This document shows positions 1-7,469 of a stretch of 9,947 nucleotides of DNA, one piece after another. The notes beneath the pieces were generated by a model, which worked only from the letters and a program-made list of their open reading frames with translations, ran no database searches and had not been told where the DNA came from. Numbering within the stretch: the stretch's first letter is position 1; the number at the start of each line of letters is the position of its first letter. The DNA lies in assembly GCA_020720965.1 (NCBI GenBank), contig DYNS01000080.1, forward strand, positions 1 through 9,947, written 5' to 3'. The position numbers and the translations under genes are program-made. This stretch comes from Anaerolinea sp. (GTDB lineage: Bacteria; Chloroflexota; Anaerolineae; Anaerolineales; Villigracilaceae).

Positions 1-1419
1 GCGCTCGGCGGCGACGTAGGGATTGGCAAACTTGCGCCGATACTCGGCGGTTAATTCCGCTTTGCGGGCGAGGGGGTCGGGGGCGTTTTCCATCTCGCGG
101 CGCATGACGATATTCACCGCGCCATCGGGACCCATCACCGCGATTTCGGCGCTGGGCCACGCAAACGAAAGGTCGCCGCGCACATGCTTGCTGCTCATTA
201 CCAGGTAAGCGCCGCCGTAGGCTTTGCGGGTAATGACGGTCAATTTCGGCACAGTCGCCTCGCTGTAGGCATACAGCAACTTTGCCCCGCGCCGAATCAC
301 GCCCTGATGTTCCTGCACCGTGCCGGGCAGGTAGCCGGGTGTATCTACCAGGGTGATGACCGGGATGTTGAAGGCGTCACAAAAGCGCACGAACCGCGCC
401 GCTTTTTCCGAAGAGTCAATATCCAGCACGCCTGCCAGTACCGCCGGTTGGTTGGCAACCAACCCCACCGAATGCCCTCCCATGCGGGCAAACCCGATGA
501 CGATGTTTCCGGCAAACTCTTCCTGAATTTCAAAAAATTCGCCATTATCCACAATCGCGGTAATGACTTCTTTCATATCGTAGGGTTTGTTCGGCTCGTC
601 CGGGATAATTTCATCCAGTCGGGCTTCGGCGCGGAGGGGGTCATCGCCGGTTTGTACAAAGGGCGGGTCTTCCATGTTGTTTTGGGGCAGGTACGAGAGC
701 AATCTCCGAATCAGGTAAAGCGTATCCGCTTCGCTATCAGACGCCACATGGCAGACCCCGGATTTTACAGCGTGAACGCTTGCCCCGCCCAAATCTTCGG
801 CGGAGACTGTTTCATGCGTCACAGTTTTGACCACGTCTGGACCGGTGATGAACATGTACGCGGTGTTGCGAGTCATAAAGATGAAGTCGGTTAGCGCCGG
901 GGAATAGACTGCCCCGCCCGCGCTGGGACCCATAATGGCAGAAATTTGTGGGATGACCCCGCTGGCAAGGGTGTTGCGCAGGAAGATTTCGCCATACCCG
1001 GCGAGCGAAACCACCCCCTCCTGAATCCGCGCCCCGCCGGAATCGTCAATCCCGATGATGGGCGCGCCGTTTTTCATCGCCATATCCATAATTTTGAGAA
1101 TTTTCTCGGCATGAACCTCGCCCAAGGAGCCGCCAAAGACGGTAAAGTCCTGCGAGAAGACATATACAAGCCGTCCCTCCACCGTTCCCCAGCCGGTCAC
1201 AACGCTATCGCCGGTGAACTTTTGCTTATCCAGCCCAAAGTCATGGGTACGGTGAACAACAAAGGCATCCACCTCGCGGAAGGAGCCTTTATCTAACAAA
1301 ATGTCAATGCGCTCGCGGGCGGTTAATTTGCCGCGCTTATGTTGCGCCGCAATCCGCTCTTCTCCCCCGCCCAGGGCGGCTTGGGCTTTGCGTTGCCGTA
1401 GTTCTGCAATTTTGCTCAT
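1..1419 (-). CDS. pccB: Acyl-CoA carboxylase carboxyltransferase (beta) subunit, propionyl-CoA carboxylase type, 3' end cut by window edge
   Basis: This subunit transfers the carboxyl group from carboxybiotin to an acyl-CoA (propionyl-CoA and/or acetyl-CoA) in the cytoplasm, together with a biotin carboxylase/BCCP subunit not in this window. The frame is open from the ATG at 1419 to base 1 (473 codons, no stop). Family members are about 510-530 residues, so roughly 40-50 are missing. The N-terminal half has the first CoA/oxyanion region GPSAGGAVYSPALTD (164-178), preceded by DDSGGARIQEG (125-135). The C-terminal half has VDTPGYLPG (358-366), the second oxyanion region KAYGGAYLVM (399-408) and AWPSAEIAVMGPDGAVNI (420-437). 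These motifs match PCC/ACC beta better than methylcrotonyl-CoA carboxylase beta. Residue 406, a position linked to acyl-chain choice in the Streptomyces enzymes, is Leu rather than the Asp of classical PccB, so acetyl-CoA use is possible. The start overlaps the upstream stop as ATGA and has a good ribosome binding site (AAGGAAG). Confidence 0.93.
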   Translation of the reverse strand, partial: MSKIAELRQRKAQAALGGGEERIAAQHKRGKLTARERIDILLDKGSFREVDAFVVHRTHDFGLDKQKFTGDSVVTGWGTVEGRLVYVFSQDFTVFGGSLGEVHAEKILKIMDMAMKNGAPIIGIDDSGGARIQEGVVSLAGYGEIFLRNTLASGVIPQISAIMGPSAGGAVYSPALTDFIFMTRNTAYMFITGPDVVKTVTHETVSAEDLGGASVHAVKSGVCHVASDSEADTLYLIRRLLSYLPQNNMEDPPFVQTGDDPLRAEARLDEIIPDEPNKPYDMKEVITAIVDNGEFFEIQEEFAGNIVIGFARMGGHSVGLVANQPAVLAGVLDIDSSEKAARFVRFCDAFNIPVITLVDTPGYLPGTVQEHQGVIRRGAKLLYAYSEATVPKLTVITRKAYGGAYLVMSSKHVRGDLSFAWPSAEIAVMGPDGAVNIVMRREMENAPDPLARKAELTAEYRRKFANPYVAAER

Positions 1420-1823
1420 TTATCTTCCTTCCATTCATCAAACAGAGGTTTCAGCATTGCCAGGCTCAGGTTGTAGAATAACAGCGCCAGGATTGTTATT
1501 ACTAGCGCGTAGCCATAATTTTGCGCCGGGGCAACCTGCACCAGCCATGTATCCAGCCAATACCAGGCGGCGTATAGCCAGGGTAGCGCCCAAAATACGG
1601 GCAGGGCTTGGTGTTGACGGGTAAGAAATGCCCACCCGAAAAAAAATCCCGCCAAAGCCCAAAATACGCCGGTTGCGCCCACATAAAATCCATTTGCGCC
1701 AAACTCTTCTAAAACCTGCCATTGCAGCCAGGTGGAATACACCCGCAGCATGTTCCAGGCAGTGATAGATAACACATATCCCAAAACCGTAGTTACGAAG
1801 AACTCTTTCTGTTCCTGGTCCAT
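1416..1823 (-). CDS. Small four-helix membrane protein of unknown function
   Basis: I do not recognise this 135-residue protein. It has a short charged N-terminus (MDQEQKEFF), four hydrophobic segments at about 9-25, 46-66, 73-93 and 104-125, and a charged tail ending DEWKEDK. It is rich in Trp, Tyr and Phe, notably around 73-93 where six aromatic residues cluster. No signal peptide, cysteine pair or metal motif is visible. Both short ends are charged and probably lie on the same side, as expected for an even number of helices. Its ATG follows the stop of the upstream glycosyltransferase-like gene by 11 bases with a GAGGG-type ribosome binding site. Its TGA overlaps the ATG of the carboxyltransferase, so the two should be translated together. 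An accessory role for the glycosyltransferase or the carboxylase is only a guess from position. The overlapping open frame at 1438-1869 is its shadow. Confidence 0.85.
   Translation of the reverse strand: MDQEQKEFFVTTVLGYVLSITAWNMLRVYSTWLQWQVLEEFGANGFYVGATGVFWALAGFFFGWAFLTRQHQALPVFWALPWLYAAWYWLDTWLVQVAPAQNYGYALVITILALLFYNLSLAMLKPLFDEWKEDK
1424..1430 (-). promoter_or_regulatory. Ribosome binding site of the carboxyltransferase gene
   Basis: On the minus strand the sequence AAGGAAG lies four bases before the ATG at 1419. It sits inside the last codons of the small membrane protein gene. It supports this start and the translational coupling implied by the ATGA overlap. Confidence 0.7.
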
Positions 1824-1834
1824 TGCCCCGCCCT

Positions 1835-3883
1835 CTACGGCAAAAACCGCAAAAGTTCCTTGCGCCCATACACCGGGGCAGCCTTCACCGGTTCAAACTG
1901 CTCTGGTTTAAACTGCTCCACATAGGGCATTGTCTCGGTGACGATGTAATAATTGGCAAAGACATAATCCAGCCCCATGGCGCTCAGGTATTGGGAGGCT
2001 TGCCCATTTTGCACTGCCAAAAAATAGGGGTAGGAATTAATCAGCCCGTCCATATTCACTACCGTCCGGTTCTGAATAAAATACCCGGCATTTCCGCCGC
2101 CTGTCATCCCAATCAGCGACCCCGGCTCGGTGTATCCCTCCAAAATGGGCAGCATATCCATATACGGCTCGTTTGCCTTGGGGTCTGTAAAAGGCATTCG
2201 GCTCAGGATGGTCGTTGTAAAAGAAAAAGCCAGCCACAGGCTTAAAACCCCGGCAAGCGCCCATTGCGCCCGGCGCAGCCACAAGCCTTTGCCCAGGCTG
2301 TGCAGCCCCAAAATCACCGCCAGGGTAATGGATAGCATCTGCATCACCCAATACCACTCGTGCGAGGCGGCATAGCCCATTGCCCCATACAAAAATGCCT
2401 GTAAAAAAGCGGAAATAAACAGCGGAACAAAGCCCATTTGGAACAAAGCCGGAAAACTGCGCCGCTTCGCCCTCAGGACGAGGAAGAGCCACAGCCCCCC
2501 CAACACCCCCGCCGCTGACCAATACCAGGTGGAAGCCTGTCCGCCGTTTTCAGACATTGCCCTCGCCCAATCCATCAACGGGATGCTGACCAGCCTCCAT
2601 TCCAGGGTATGCCCAGGGTCGAGAGAATACACATCCAAAATAGATTTGGCTCCCCCGCCGTAAACGTCATTGGGCAGGGTTCCCCACCATCGCTTAATCT
2701 GCCCGCTGACGGGCATGGGGGTTTCAAACAGGGCGTAATTAACGCCCATATACGCCAATAATGCCGCCGCCAGAATGCCGTAGTATAGCAACCCTTGCTT
2801 TACCCATAGCCCCAACGCCTTCCAACGCGGAGCCAGGTCTTGCCACTCTGGGGCGGGGGATTGCGCCTGCCAGGGGGAGGTTACCCGCACAAAAAGGCGC
2901 AAGAGCAGAGCCGCCAAGCCCATCCCCACCCAATAGAGGGCAGGCACGGCGCGGGGCAGCTGTGCCAACCCCGCCGCAGAAATGCCAAAGAGCAATACAC
3001 TGCCCACCGCCGCGCTTGCGAGGGTCGCGCCCAGGGTTCGCAGGGCAAGCCCAGGCAGGGAAAAACGTTTGGGGTGTTCGTATAGACCAGTAAAGTAAAA
3101 GAGGGCGGTTTGGGTCAAAAAAGCGGCGGCTGCCATCACCATCGCCGAGTCGGTGAAGATGAGCAGGTAGAACTTGAGTTCGGCGCGTTGAATGTATGCC
3201 GCTACCATGAGGGCGAAACTGAGCGCTAATTCGGCGGGGAGCAGGTAACGGGCGCTATTGCGCCGAAAAATGACCCAAACCCCGGCGAGCAGGGTCAGGT
3301 ACACCGCATCCAGTCGGCTGAGGAGGACGATGACCGACAGCAGCGCCAGTTGGGCAAGGTCACGGTAGCCCAGGGTTGGTTTCTCTTCCAGGGTTTGCAT
3401 GTAGCGCAACAGGGCGAGGATGGCAAAAGCCAGCAAACCGGTTTCCATGCCCTGTTGGGTGATGATGCCGTGCAGGGTGACATCCAGCGCCCAATACGCG
3501 CCTGCCAGCATGGCAAGCGGAGCTCCGACCGGTTTTTGCAAAAGCCGAAAGAGTAAAACTCCACTCGCTGCGCTCAAGCCTGCCATCACAACCAGCAGCA
3601 CTCTCAGCGGTAGGATAAGGTCGAAGCGTGCCAGGGCAAAGATGGGGGTTGTGACCAGCAGCCAAAGCGGGTGATAGCCATTGGTGAGGTTGATTCCGTC
3701 AAAGGTGGAGCCGTGCCCCTCGCTGATATTCTGCGCGACTTTGAAGTAGTAGTAGGCATCGTCCCGCGTGAACCAGCGGGTGGAGAAGTTGCGCGGGGCA
3801 GAAAACGCCACAAAAAGGTGAACGCCCATCACAACGGCGATGAGCGCCAGTTCAAACCAGTGAAAACGCTTCAGAATATTCAA
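1835..3883 (-). CDS. GT39/GT-C-like polytopic membrane glycosyltransferase, DDAYYYF type
   Basis: This is a 682-residue membrane protein with a dozen or more hydrophobic segments, typical of GT-C enzymes that transfer sugars from polyprenyl-phosphate donors at the outer face of the membrane. After the first membrane segment (about 12-29) comes the loop RDDAYYYFKVAQ (40-51), whose acidic pair D41/D42 is where GT-C enzymes carry their catalytic Asp. Then follow FDGINLTNGYHPLW (61-74) and QQGMETGL (143-150), a recurring signature of a large bacterial family usually labelled hypothetical or GT39-like. The C-terminal soluble part contains GNAGYF (597-602) and DGLIN (612-616). An in-frame ATG at 3973 exists but would overlap the dehydrogenase gene by 79 bases. 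I prefer the TTG at 3883, which has GAGG five bases upstream and gives a normal short Lys/Arg-bearing N-terminus before the first helix. The acceptor and sugar are unknown. The stop is TAG at 1835-1837. Confidence 0.87.
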   Translation of the reverse strand: MNILKRFHWFELALIAVVMGVHLFVAFSAPRNFSTRWFTRDDAYYYFKVAQNISEGHGSTFDGINLTNGYHPLWLLVTTPIFALARFDLILPLRVLLVVMAGLSAASGVLLFRLLQKPVGAPLAMLAGAYWALDVTLHGIITQQGMETGLLAFAILALLRYMQTLEEKPTLGYRDLAQLALLSVIVLLSRLDAVYLTLLAGVWVIFRRNSARYLLPAELALSFALMVAAYIQRAELKFYLLIFTDSAMVMAAAAFLTQTALFYFTGLYEHPKRFSLPGLALRTLGATLASAAVGSVLLFGISAAGLAQLPRAVPALYWVGMGLAALLLRLFVRVTSPWQAQSPAPEWQDLAPRWKALGLWVKQGLLYYGILAAALLAYMGVNYALFETPMPVSGQIKRWWGTLPNDVYGGGAKSILDVYSLDPGHTLEWRLVSIPLMDWARAMSENGGQASTWYWSAAGVLGGLWLFLVLRAKRRSFPALFQMGFVPLFISAFLQAFLYGAMGYAASHEWYWVMQMLSITLAVILGLHSLGKGLWLRRAQWALAGVLSLWLAFSFTTTILSRMPFTDPKANEPYMDMLPILEGYTEPGSLIGMTGGGNAGYFIQNRTVVNMDGLINSYPYFLAVQNGQASQYLSAMGLDYVFANYYIVTETMPYVEQFKPEQFEPVKAAPVYGRKELLRFLP

Positions 3884-3888
3884 AAAAA

Positions 3889-3892
3889 CCTC
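3889..3892 (-). promoter_or_regulatory. Ribosome binding site fixing a TTG start
   Basis: On the minus strand, the dehydrogenase stop TAA (3897-3895) is followed by ACGAGG, a run of seven T, and G. GAGG lies five bases before the TTG at 3883-3881, and the last two T of the run are the first two bases of that start codon. This is the main evidence against the upstream ATG at 3973. Confidence 0.65.
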
Positions 3893-3894
3893 GT

Positions 3895-4929
3895 TTAGGG
3901 GGTTATGCTCAGGGTGATTTTGCCTTGCTGTTTGCCCGCTTCCAGCCTTTGGTGGGCTTGTTCTGCCTGGCAAAGTGGGAAGGAGACATCCAATGCGACT
4001 GGTAGTTTGCCGGTTGTGACGAGAGTCATTACCTCGGCGTAGTCTTGCCGGGTTCCCATGGTGGAGCCGAGCAGGCTGAGGTGCTTGCTGAAGAGGAAGC
4101 GGTTGTCAATTTCAAATATTGCGCCGCCGGTGTTGCCAACGGTGAGAATTTTGCCGCCTTTGCGGGTGGCGCGGAAGGAGAGTGGGAAGGTTGTGCCGAC
4201 ATTGTCCACAACCAGATCGGCGCCGCGTTTTTGGGTGGCGGCGTAAACGGCTTTGTGCCAGGCGGGTTCGGCGCTGCGGTCTATCAGCACATCCGCGCCC
4301 AGGCTTTCTGCCAGGCTTAGTTTTTGCCGGTCGCCGCCAATGACGATGACTTTTGCGCCTTTGTATTTGGCAATGGCGATGGAGGCGGTATTGACCCCGC
4401 CCGAAGCGCCCACGACCAGCACCGTTTGCCCGGCTTGCACCTGGGCGCGGGTGACGAGGGAATGCCAGGCGGTGAGGTAGGTTAGCCCGGCAGCGGCGGC
4501 GATGTGCGGGTCGAACCCGGTCGGCAGCCGGAAGAGTTGGCGCACCGGCAGGCGGATATATTCGCAGTAGGTTCCGGGCTTGGTTTCGCCCAAAAGCTGC
4601 CAGCGCTCACACAGGTTGTCTTGTCCATTTTGGCAGGCTTGGCACTCTCCGCAGCCCAGGTTGGCATTGAGGCTTACTTCTTCTCCCACCTGCCAGCCTT
4701 GCACGCCCTCGCCCAGGGCAACGATTTTGCCCGCCCCATCCGCGCCGGGGATGTGCGGGTATCCCAGGCGGATGCCCTCCCAGCCGTTTCGCACCCAAAT
4801 ATCCAGCCGGTTGAGTGCGGCGGCGCGGAGTTGGAGCAGGGCTTCGCCGGGGGCGGGGCGGGGAGTGGGGATTTCCTCGCAGCGCAAAACCTCTGCGCCG
4901 CCGTGTTGGTGAAAAACAATCGCTTTCAT
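3895..4929 (-). CDS. MDR-family zinc-binding dehydrogenase / reductase (structural zinc only)
   Basis: This is a 344-residue NAD(P)H-dependent medium-chain dehydrogenase/reductase, presumably cytoplasmic, with the usual family length. The N-terminal GroES-like domain begins MKAIVFHQHGGAEVL. The structural-zinc lobe is intact: C93, C96, C99 and C107 in the C-x2-C-x2-C-x7-C spacing. The catalytic-zinc site is not: the usual Cys is replaced in ALNRLDIW (38-45, Asn40) and the usual His-Glu is replaced in HIPGADGAG (59-67, Ala63/Asp64), as in quinone or enoyl reductases. The Rossmann nucleotide-binding loop is VGASGGVNTAS (173-183), followed by GGKILTVGNTGG (258-269) and LLGSTMGTRQ (286-295). It is probably a reductase of an activated C=C bond or a quinone rather than an alcohol dehydrogenase. 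An acyl-CoA substrate would fit the neighbours but is inference. The ATG overlaps the upstream stop as ATGA and has GGGAGG ten bases before it. The same frame stays open far upstream (to 6408), but that part is a shadow of the preceding gene. Confidence 0.92.
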   Translation of the reverse strand: MKAIVFHQHGGAEVLRCEEIPTPRPAPGEALLQLRAAALNRLDIWVRNGWEGIRLGYPHIPGADGAGKIVALGEGVQGWQVGEEVSLNANLGCGECQACQNGQDNLCERWQLLGETKPGTYCEYIRLPVRQLFRLPTGFDPHIAAAAGLTYLTAWHSLVTRAQVQAGQTVLVVGASGGVNTASIAIAKYKGAKVIVIGGDRQKLSLAESLGADVLIDRSAEPAWHKAVYAATQKRGADLVVDNVGTTFPLSFRATRKGGKILTVGNTGGAIFEIDNRFLFSKHLSLLGSTMGTRQDYAEVMTLVTTGKLPVALDVSFPLCQAEQAHQRLEAGKQQGKITLSITP

Positions 4930-7469
4930 TGTAGCAAGACCTCCCAAATGTGAACGTTGGCAGGGTCGCCTCGGGTGTTGTCTTTGACCGAGATGAACAC
5001 CCGCCCCGCCAGGAGGGGCGAATTGCCCAGGGGTAGGGTAATGACCGGGTCTGGGAGCAGGTCGGTGAAGGTTTGGGTTGTTTCGGTGTAGGTTTCGCTT
5101 TCGGGCGGGTACACCCTTACGGTTACGGTAAAACTCTGCATCGAGCCGGTTTTCAGTTGCACCTGGCGGAGGGGGATGGGGGTTTCCAGGAAAAATTCCA
5201 GGGTGAGGGGGTTGGCAGCCTTGCCCATTGCCAGGGTGTAGGGGTCGCCATCCAGCAGGCTCTCCGCCGAGCCTTGCAACGGGGAATGTTGCAGTATCAC
5301 CGTCTGCCCCAGATAAGGCAGGGTTTCTTGCACAGGGGTACGCAGAAGTTGGTATTCTTCTTCCAGCAGGGTTTGCAGGTTTTCGCCGTAGTCCATGTTC
5401 AGCAGGTAGAAGGCGGTTGTGCCATCCGGCGCGGGGATTTGGTCGCGGATGCGGATGTTGGCGATTTTGGGGTCTTGTATCAGTTTTTCGTATTCCACGC
5501 TGGTAACGACAAAGTAGAAGGAATCGCCCAGGGGTGGGCGTTTTTGGAAGATGTCGTAGATTTGTCCTAAGGACAGCCTCTCCAGCAGGGGCGAGGGGAG
5601 GAAGAAGCGCGGCAGGTACTGCGCCCCATTTGCCCAGGAAGCCGAGACCATGACCTGGGCATCGGGTTCGTTTTGCAGGATGGGCAGTACGGTTTCTTCG
5701 TACACCTGTTTTGCGCCGTATTGCATTCCAAACAAGCCGTAGTTGGTGTCCCAAAGGGGTCCGTTTTGCAGGGCATCGGTCAGCATCCAGGCATTGATTC
5801 CAAGCAGCAGCCCAAAGACGAGGGCAGCCAGGCTTTTGGCGCGGTTTTGGAAGGTGGGCAGGCTTTGCAAGTGGGCGAGCAGCCAGTTTAGCCCCGTGCC
5901 TGCCAAAATGCTGGCGGGGATGACAAAAACCAGCGCCCTGGTGATGCCCACCTCCGCGAGGGATGCCCCGCTGGGGGCTGCCAGCGCTGCCAGAAGGATG
6001 ACGCGGCTGCTGCTGTCTTTCCAGCGCTTCAGGTGAATGACCAGCCCTATCAGCAGCAGGGGCAGGAGCCAGAGCGGCAAATGACCGTAATCCTTCATCT
6101 GATGCCGCGAAAGGTCGCCGCCCATTGCCTCGAACCAGCGGAATTGGGTCAGGTCGAACCAGGGGGTGCTGAAAAAATTCAGCAGGGCGGTGTAAAGGGG
6201 GCGGGTGAAAGGTGTGGAAAACCAGTAGAAAGGACTCAGCCCGTACAGGTATTCCCCTGCGAAGCTTTTCAGTTTCTCGGTTAGGGGCAGGGGCTGCACC
6301 CAATAAGACCCCAACTGCCGCAGGTGGTCGGCGGGTTCGTATTGCCCTCCCATCCGAAATCGCAGGTAAGGCAGCGCCGCCACTGCCAATAAAACCGCCG
6401 CCTTCCATACCGTCCCACGTTGAGACCAGTGATAGCGCCAGTCGCTTGCCAGGAACAAAACGCCGCTCACTGCCATAATCAGTTGCCCTGGGCTATAAGC
6501 GTAAAAAGCCAGCGCTCCCCACAAAACCGCCGCATACAGGTTGTTGGGCGCTCCGTTGCGGTAAGCCAGGTAAAAATACAAAAAAGCGCTGTAAAAAGAG
6601 ACAAAAAGAACTGTCTCGAAGGCGGTGCGGGAATGTAAAAACCAGGCGGGTGCCGCCGAAAGGAGCAAAATCCCTGCCCAGGCGTAACGTGCCCCCAAAA
6701 AGCGATGCAAAATGCCCCCCACCGCCAACGCCGCCAACAGGCTTGTCAGCACGGAAACGCCGCGTGTAACCAAAACCGAGTTACCAAACAGGATGTGCGG
6801 CAGAACCTGCCAGTACACGCTTGTCCCCAGGTTGAAGTACCTGCCATTTTGAAAATAAGTCGGCAAAAATTCGCCATCCGGTCCGTGCCAACCCCTCTGC
6901 ACCAACTCCGCCGCCGAAACCGTCTGCACCGCCTCGTCTGCAAAGAAGTAGATGGGGTATTCTTCCAGCCCCCAAAGACGCACGAGCAGGTACACCCCCA
7001 AAGCCAGCCCAAAAAGCCAGGCTTGCAGGCTGCGTGGCAAAAAACTCTCCAAAACCCGGCTCAGGGCTTGGAAGGGCTTTTGCAGGGTCTGCCAGGAGAA
7101 GGCGGCGCGGCTTTTTTGCCAGACGCTCACCTGTCCCTCTTCATCTGCGCGGATGGTGATATGCAAAACGCTTCCCGGAGGCAACTCCGCCTGGATGGAA
7201 ACCCGCGCCAGCCTCCCGGAGGAAAGCGGGATAACCGTTACCGGGGTATTTTGCAGGCTAGAGGAATCTTCCGTTTGGGGGGCATCCCCCGCCGAAAGTG
7301 AAATTTTCTCCTGGGGCTGCCGTCTCCACCCTGAGAGAGAGAGACGGGGCAAAGATATTGGGGGCAGGCGCAGGTTTATTTTCCTCTGGCGCAAATGCCA
7401 TAAACCCACATCCAGCCCCACCAAAACAGCCAGGAGTAAGACGGCTTGAATCAGAAATTCTTCGGTCAT
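4926..7469 (-). CDS. Large GT39/GT-C-like membrane glycosyltransferase with C-terminal discoidin-like domain
   Basis: This 847-residue polytopic protein has an unusual layout. A first membrane helix (about 5-23) is followed by a soluble segment (about 30-145) with a beta-strand pattern near 76-118. A second helix (149-166) leads into the GT-C first loop IYFFADEAVQTVSAAELVQ (173-191) with the acidic pair D178/E179. APAWFLHSRTAFETVLF (273-289) resembles the His-x-x-x-Ser-Arg region of GT39/ArnT-like proteins and is echoed in the neighbouring gene. About ten further hydrophobic segments follow, then a long soluble tail. Residues 723-847 form a beta-rich module with LLDGDPYTLAMG (737-748) and a terminal HIWEVLL, which resembles an F5/8 type C (galactose-binding-like) domain. 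This would be extracytoplasmic and may bind glycan. Family knowledge suggests a polyprenyl-phosphate sugar donor; sugar and acceptor are unknown. I start at the ATG at 7469, which overlaps the upstream stop as ATGA, rather than at the ATG at 7541, which would overlap the upstream gene by 76 bases. The ribosome binding site is weak (AGG). Confidence 0.87.
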   Translation of the reverse strand: MTEEFLIQAVLLLAVLVGLDVGLWHLRQRKINLRLPPISLPRLSLSGWRRQPQEKISLSAGDAPQTEDSSSLQNTPVTVIPLSSGRLARVSIQAELPPGSVLHITIRADEEGQVSVWQKSRAAFSWQTLQKPFQALSRVLESFLPRSLQAWLFGLALGVYLLVRLWGLEEYPIYFFADEAVQTVSAAELVQRGWHGPDGEFLPTYFQNGRYFNLGTSVYWQVLPHILFGNSVLVTRGVSVLTSLLAALAVGGILHRFLGARYAWAGILLLSAAPAWFLHSRTAFETVLFVSFYSAFLYFYLAYRNGAPNNLYAAVLWGALAFYAYSPGQLIMAVSGVLFLASDWRYHWSQRGTVWKAAVLLAVAALPYLRFRMGGQYEPADHLRQLGSYWVQPLPLTEKLKSFAGEYLYGLSPFYWFSTPFTRPLYTALLNFFSTPWFDLTQFRWFEAMGGDLSRHQMKDYGHLPLWLLPLLLIGLVIHLKRWKDSSSRVILLAALAAPSGASLAEVGITRALVFVIPASILAGTGLNWLLAHLQSLPTFQNRAKSLAALVFGLLLGINAWMLTDALQNGPLWDTNYGLFGMQYGAKQVYEETVLPILQNEPDAQVMVSASWANGAQYLPRFFLPSPLLERLSLGQIYDIFQKRPPLGDSFYFVVTSVEYEKLIQDPKIANIRIRDQIPAPDGTTAFYLLNMDYGENLQTLLEEEYQLLRTPVQETLPYLGQTVILQHSPLQGSAESLLDGDPYTLAMGKAANPLTLEFFLETPIPLRQVQLKTGSMQSFTVTVRVYPPESETYTETTQTFTDLLPDPVITLPLGNSPLLAGRVFISVKDNTRGDPANVHIWEVLLQ

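Noticed and set aside
184..894. Plus-strand open frame of 236 codons opposite the carboxyltransferase gene
   Set aside because: The minus-strand frame carries unmistakable carboxyltransferase motifs along the whole stretch. The plus-strand translation shows no domain pattern.
3884..3973. N-terminal extension of the third glycosyltransferase from an ATG at 3973
   Set aside because: It would overlap the dehydrogenase by 79 bases, gives a Pro/His-rich leader unlike GT-C proteins, and the TTG at 3883 has its own ribosome binding site.
4930..6408. A long open frame continuing upstream of the dehydrogenase start for almost 500 codons on the same strand
   Set aside because: It lies wholly inside the 847-residue glycosyltransferase gene in another frame and its translation is a Pro/Arg/His-rich string without domain character. 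The dehydrogenase begins cleanly at the ATG at 4929, so the extension is a composition effect and not a fusion.
6705..7301. Plus-strand open frame of 198 codons, rich in Gln, His and Pro
   Set aside because: It is antisense to the coherent membrane glycosyltransferase frame and its composition is typical of the complement of Leu/Trp-rich membrane codons.
7331..7344. GA dinucleotide run (GAGAGAGAGA)
   Set aside because: It is short and in frame, encoding part of RLSLSG in the 847-residue protein. There is no sign of frame change.
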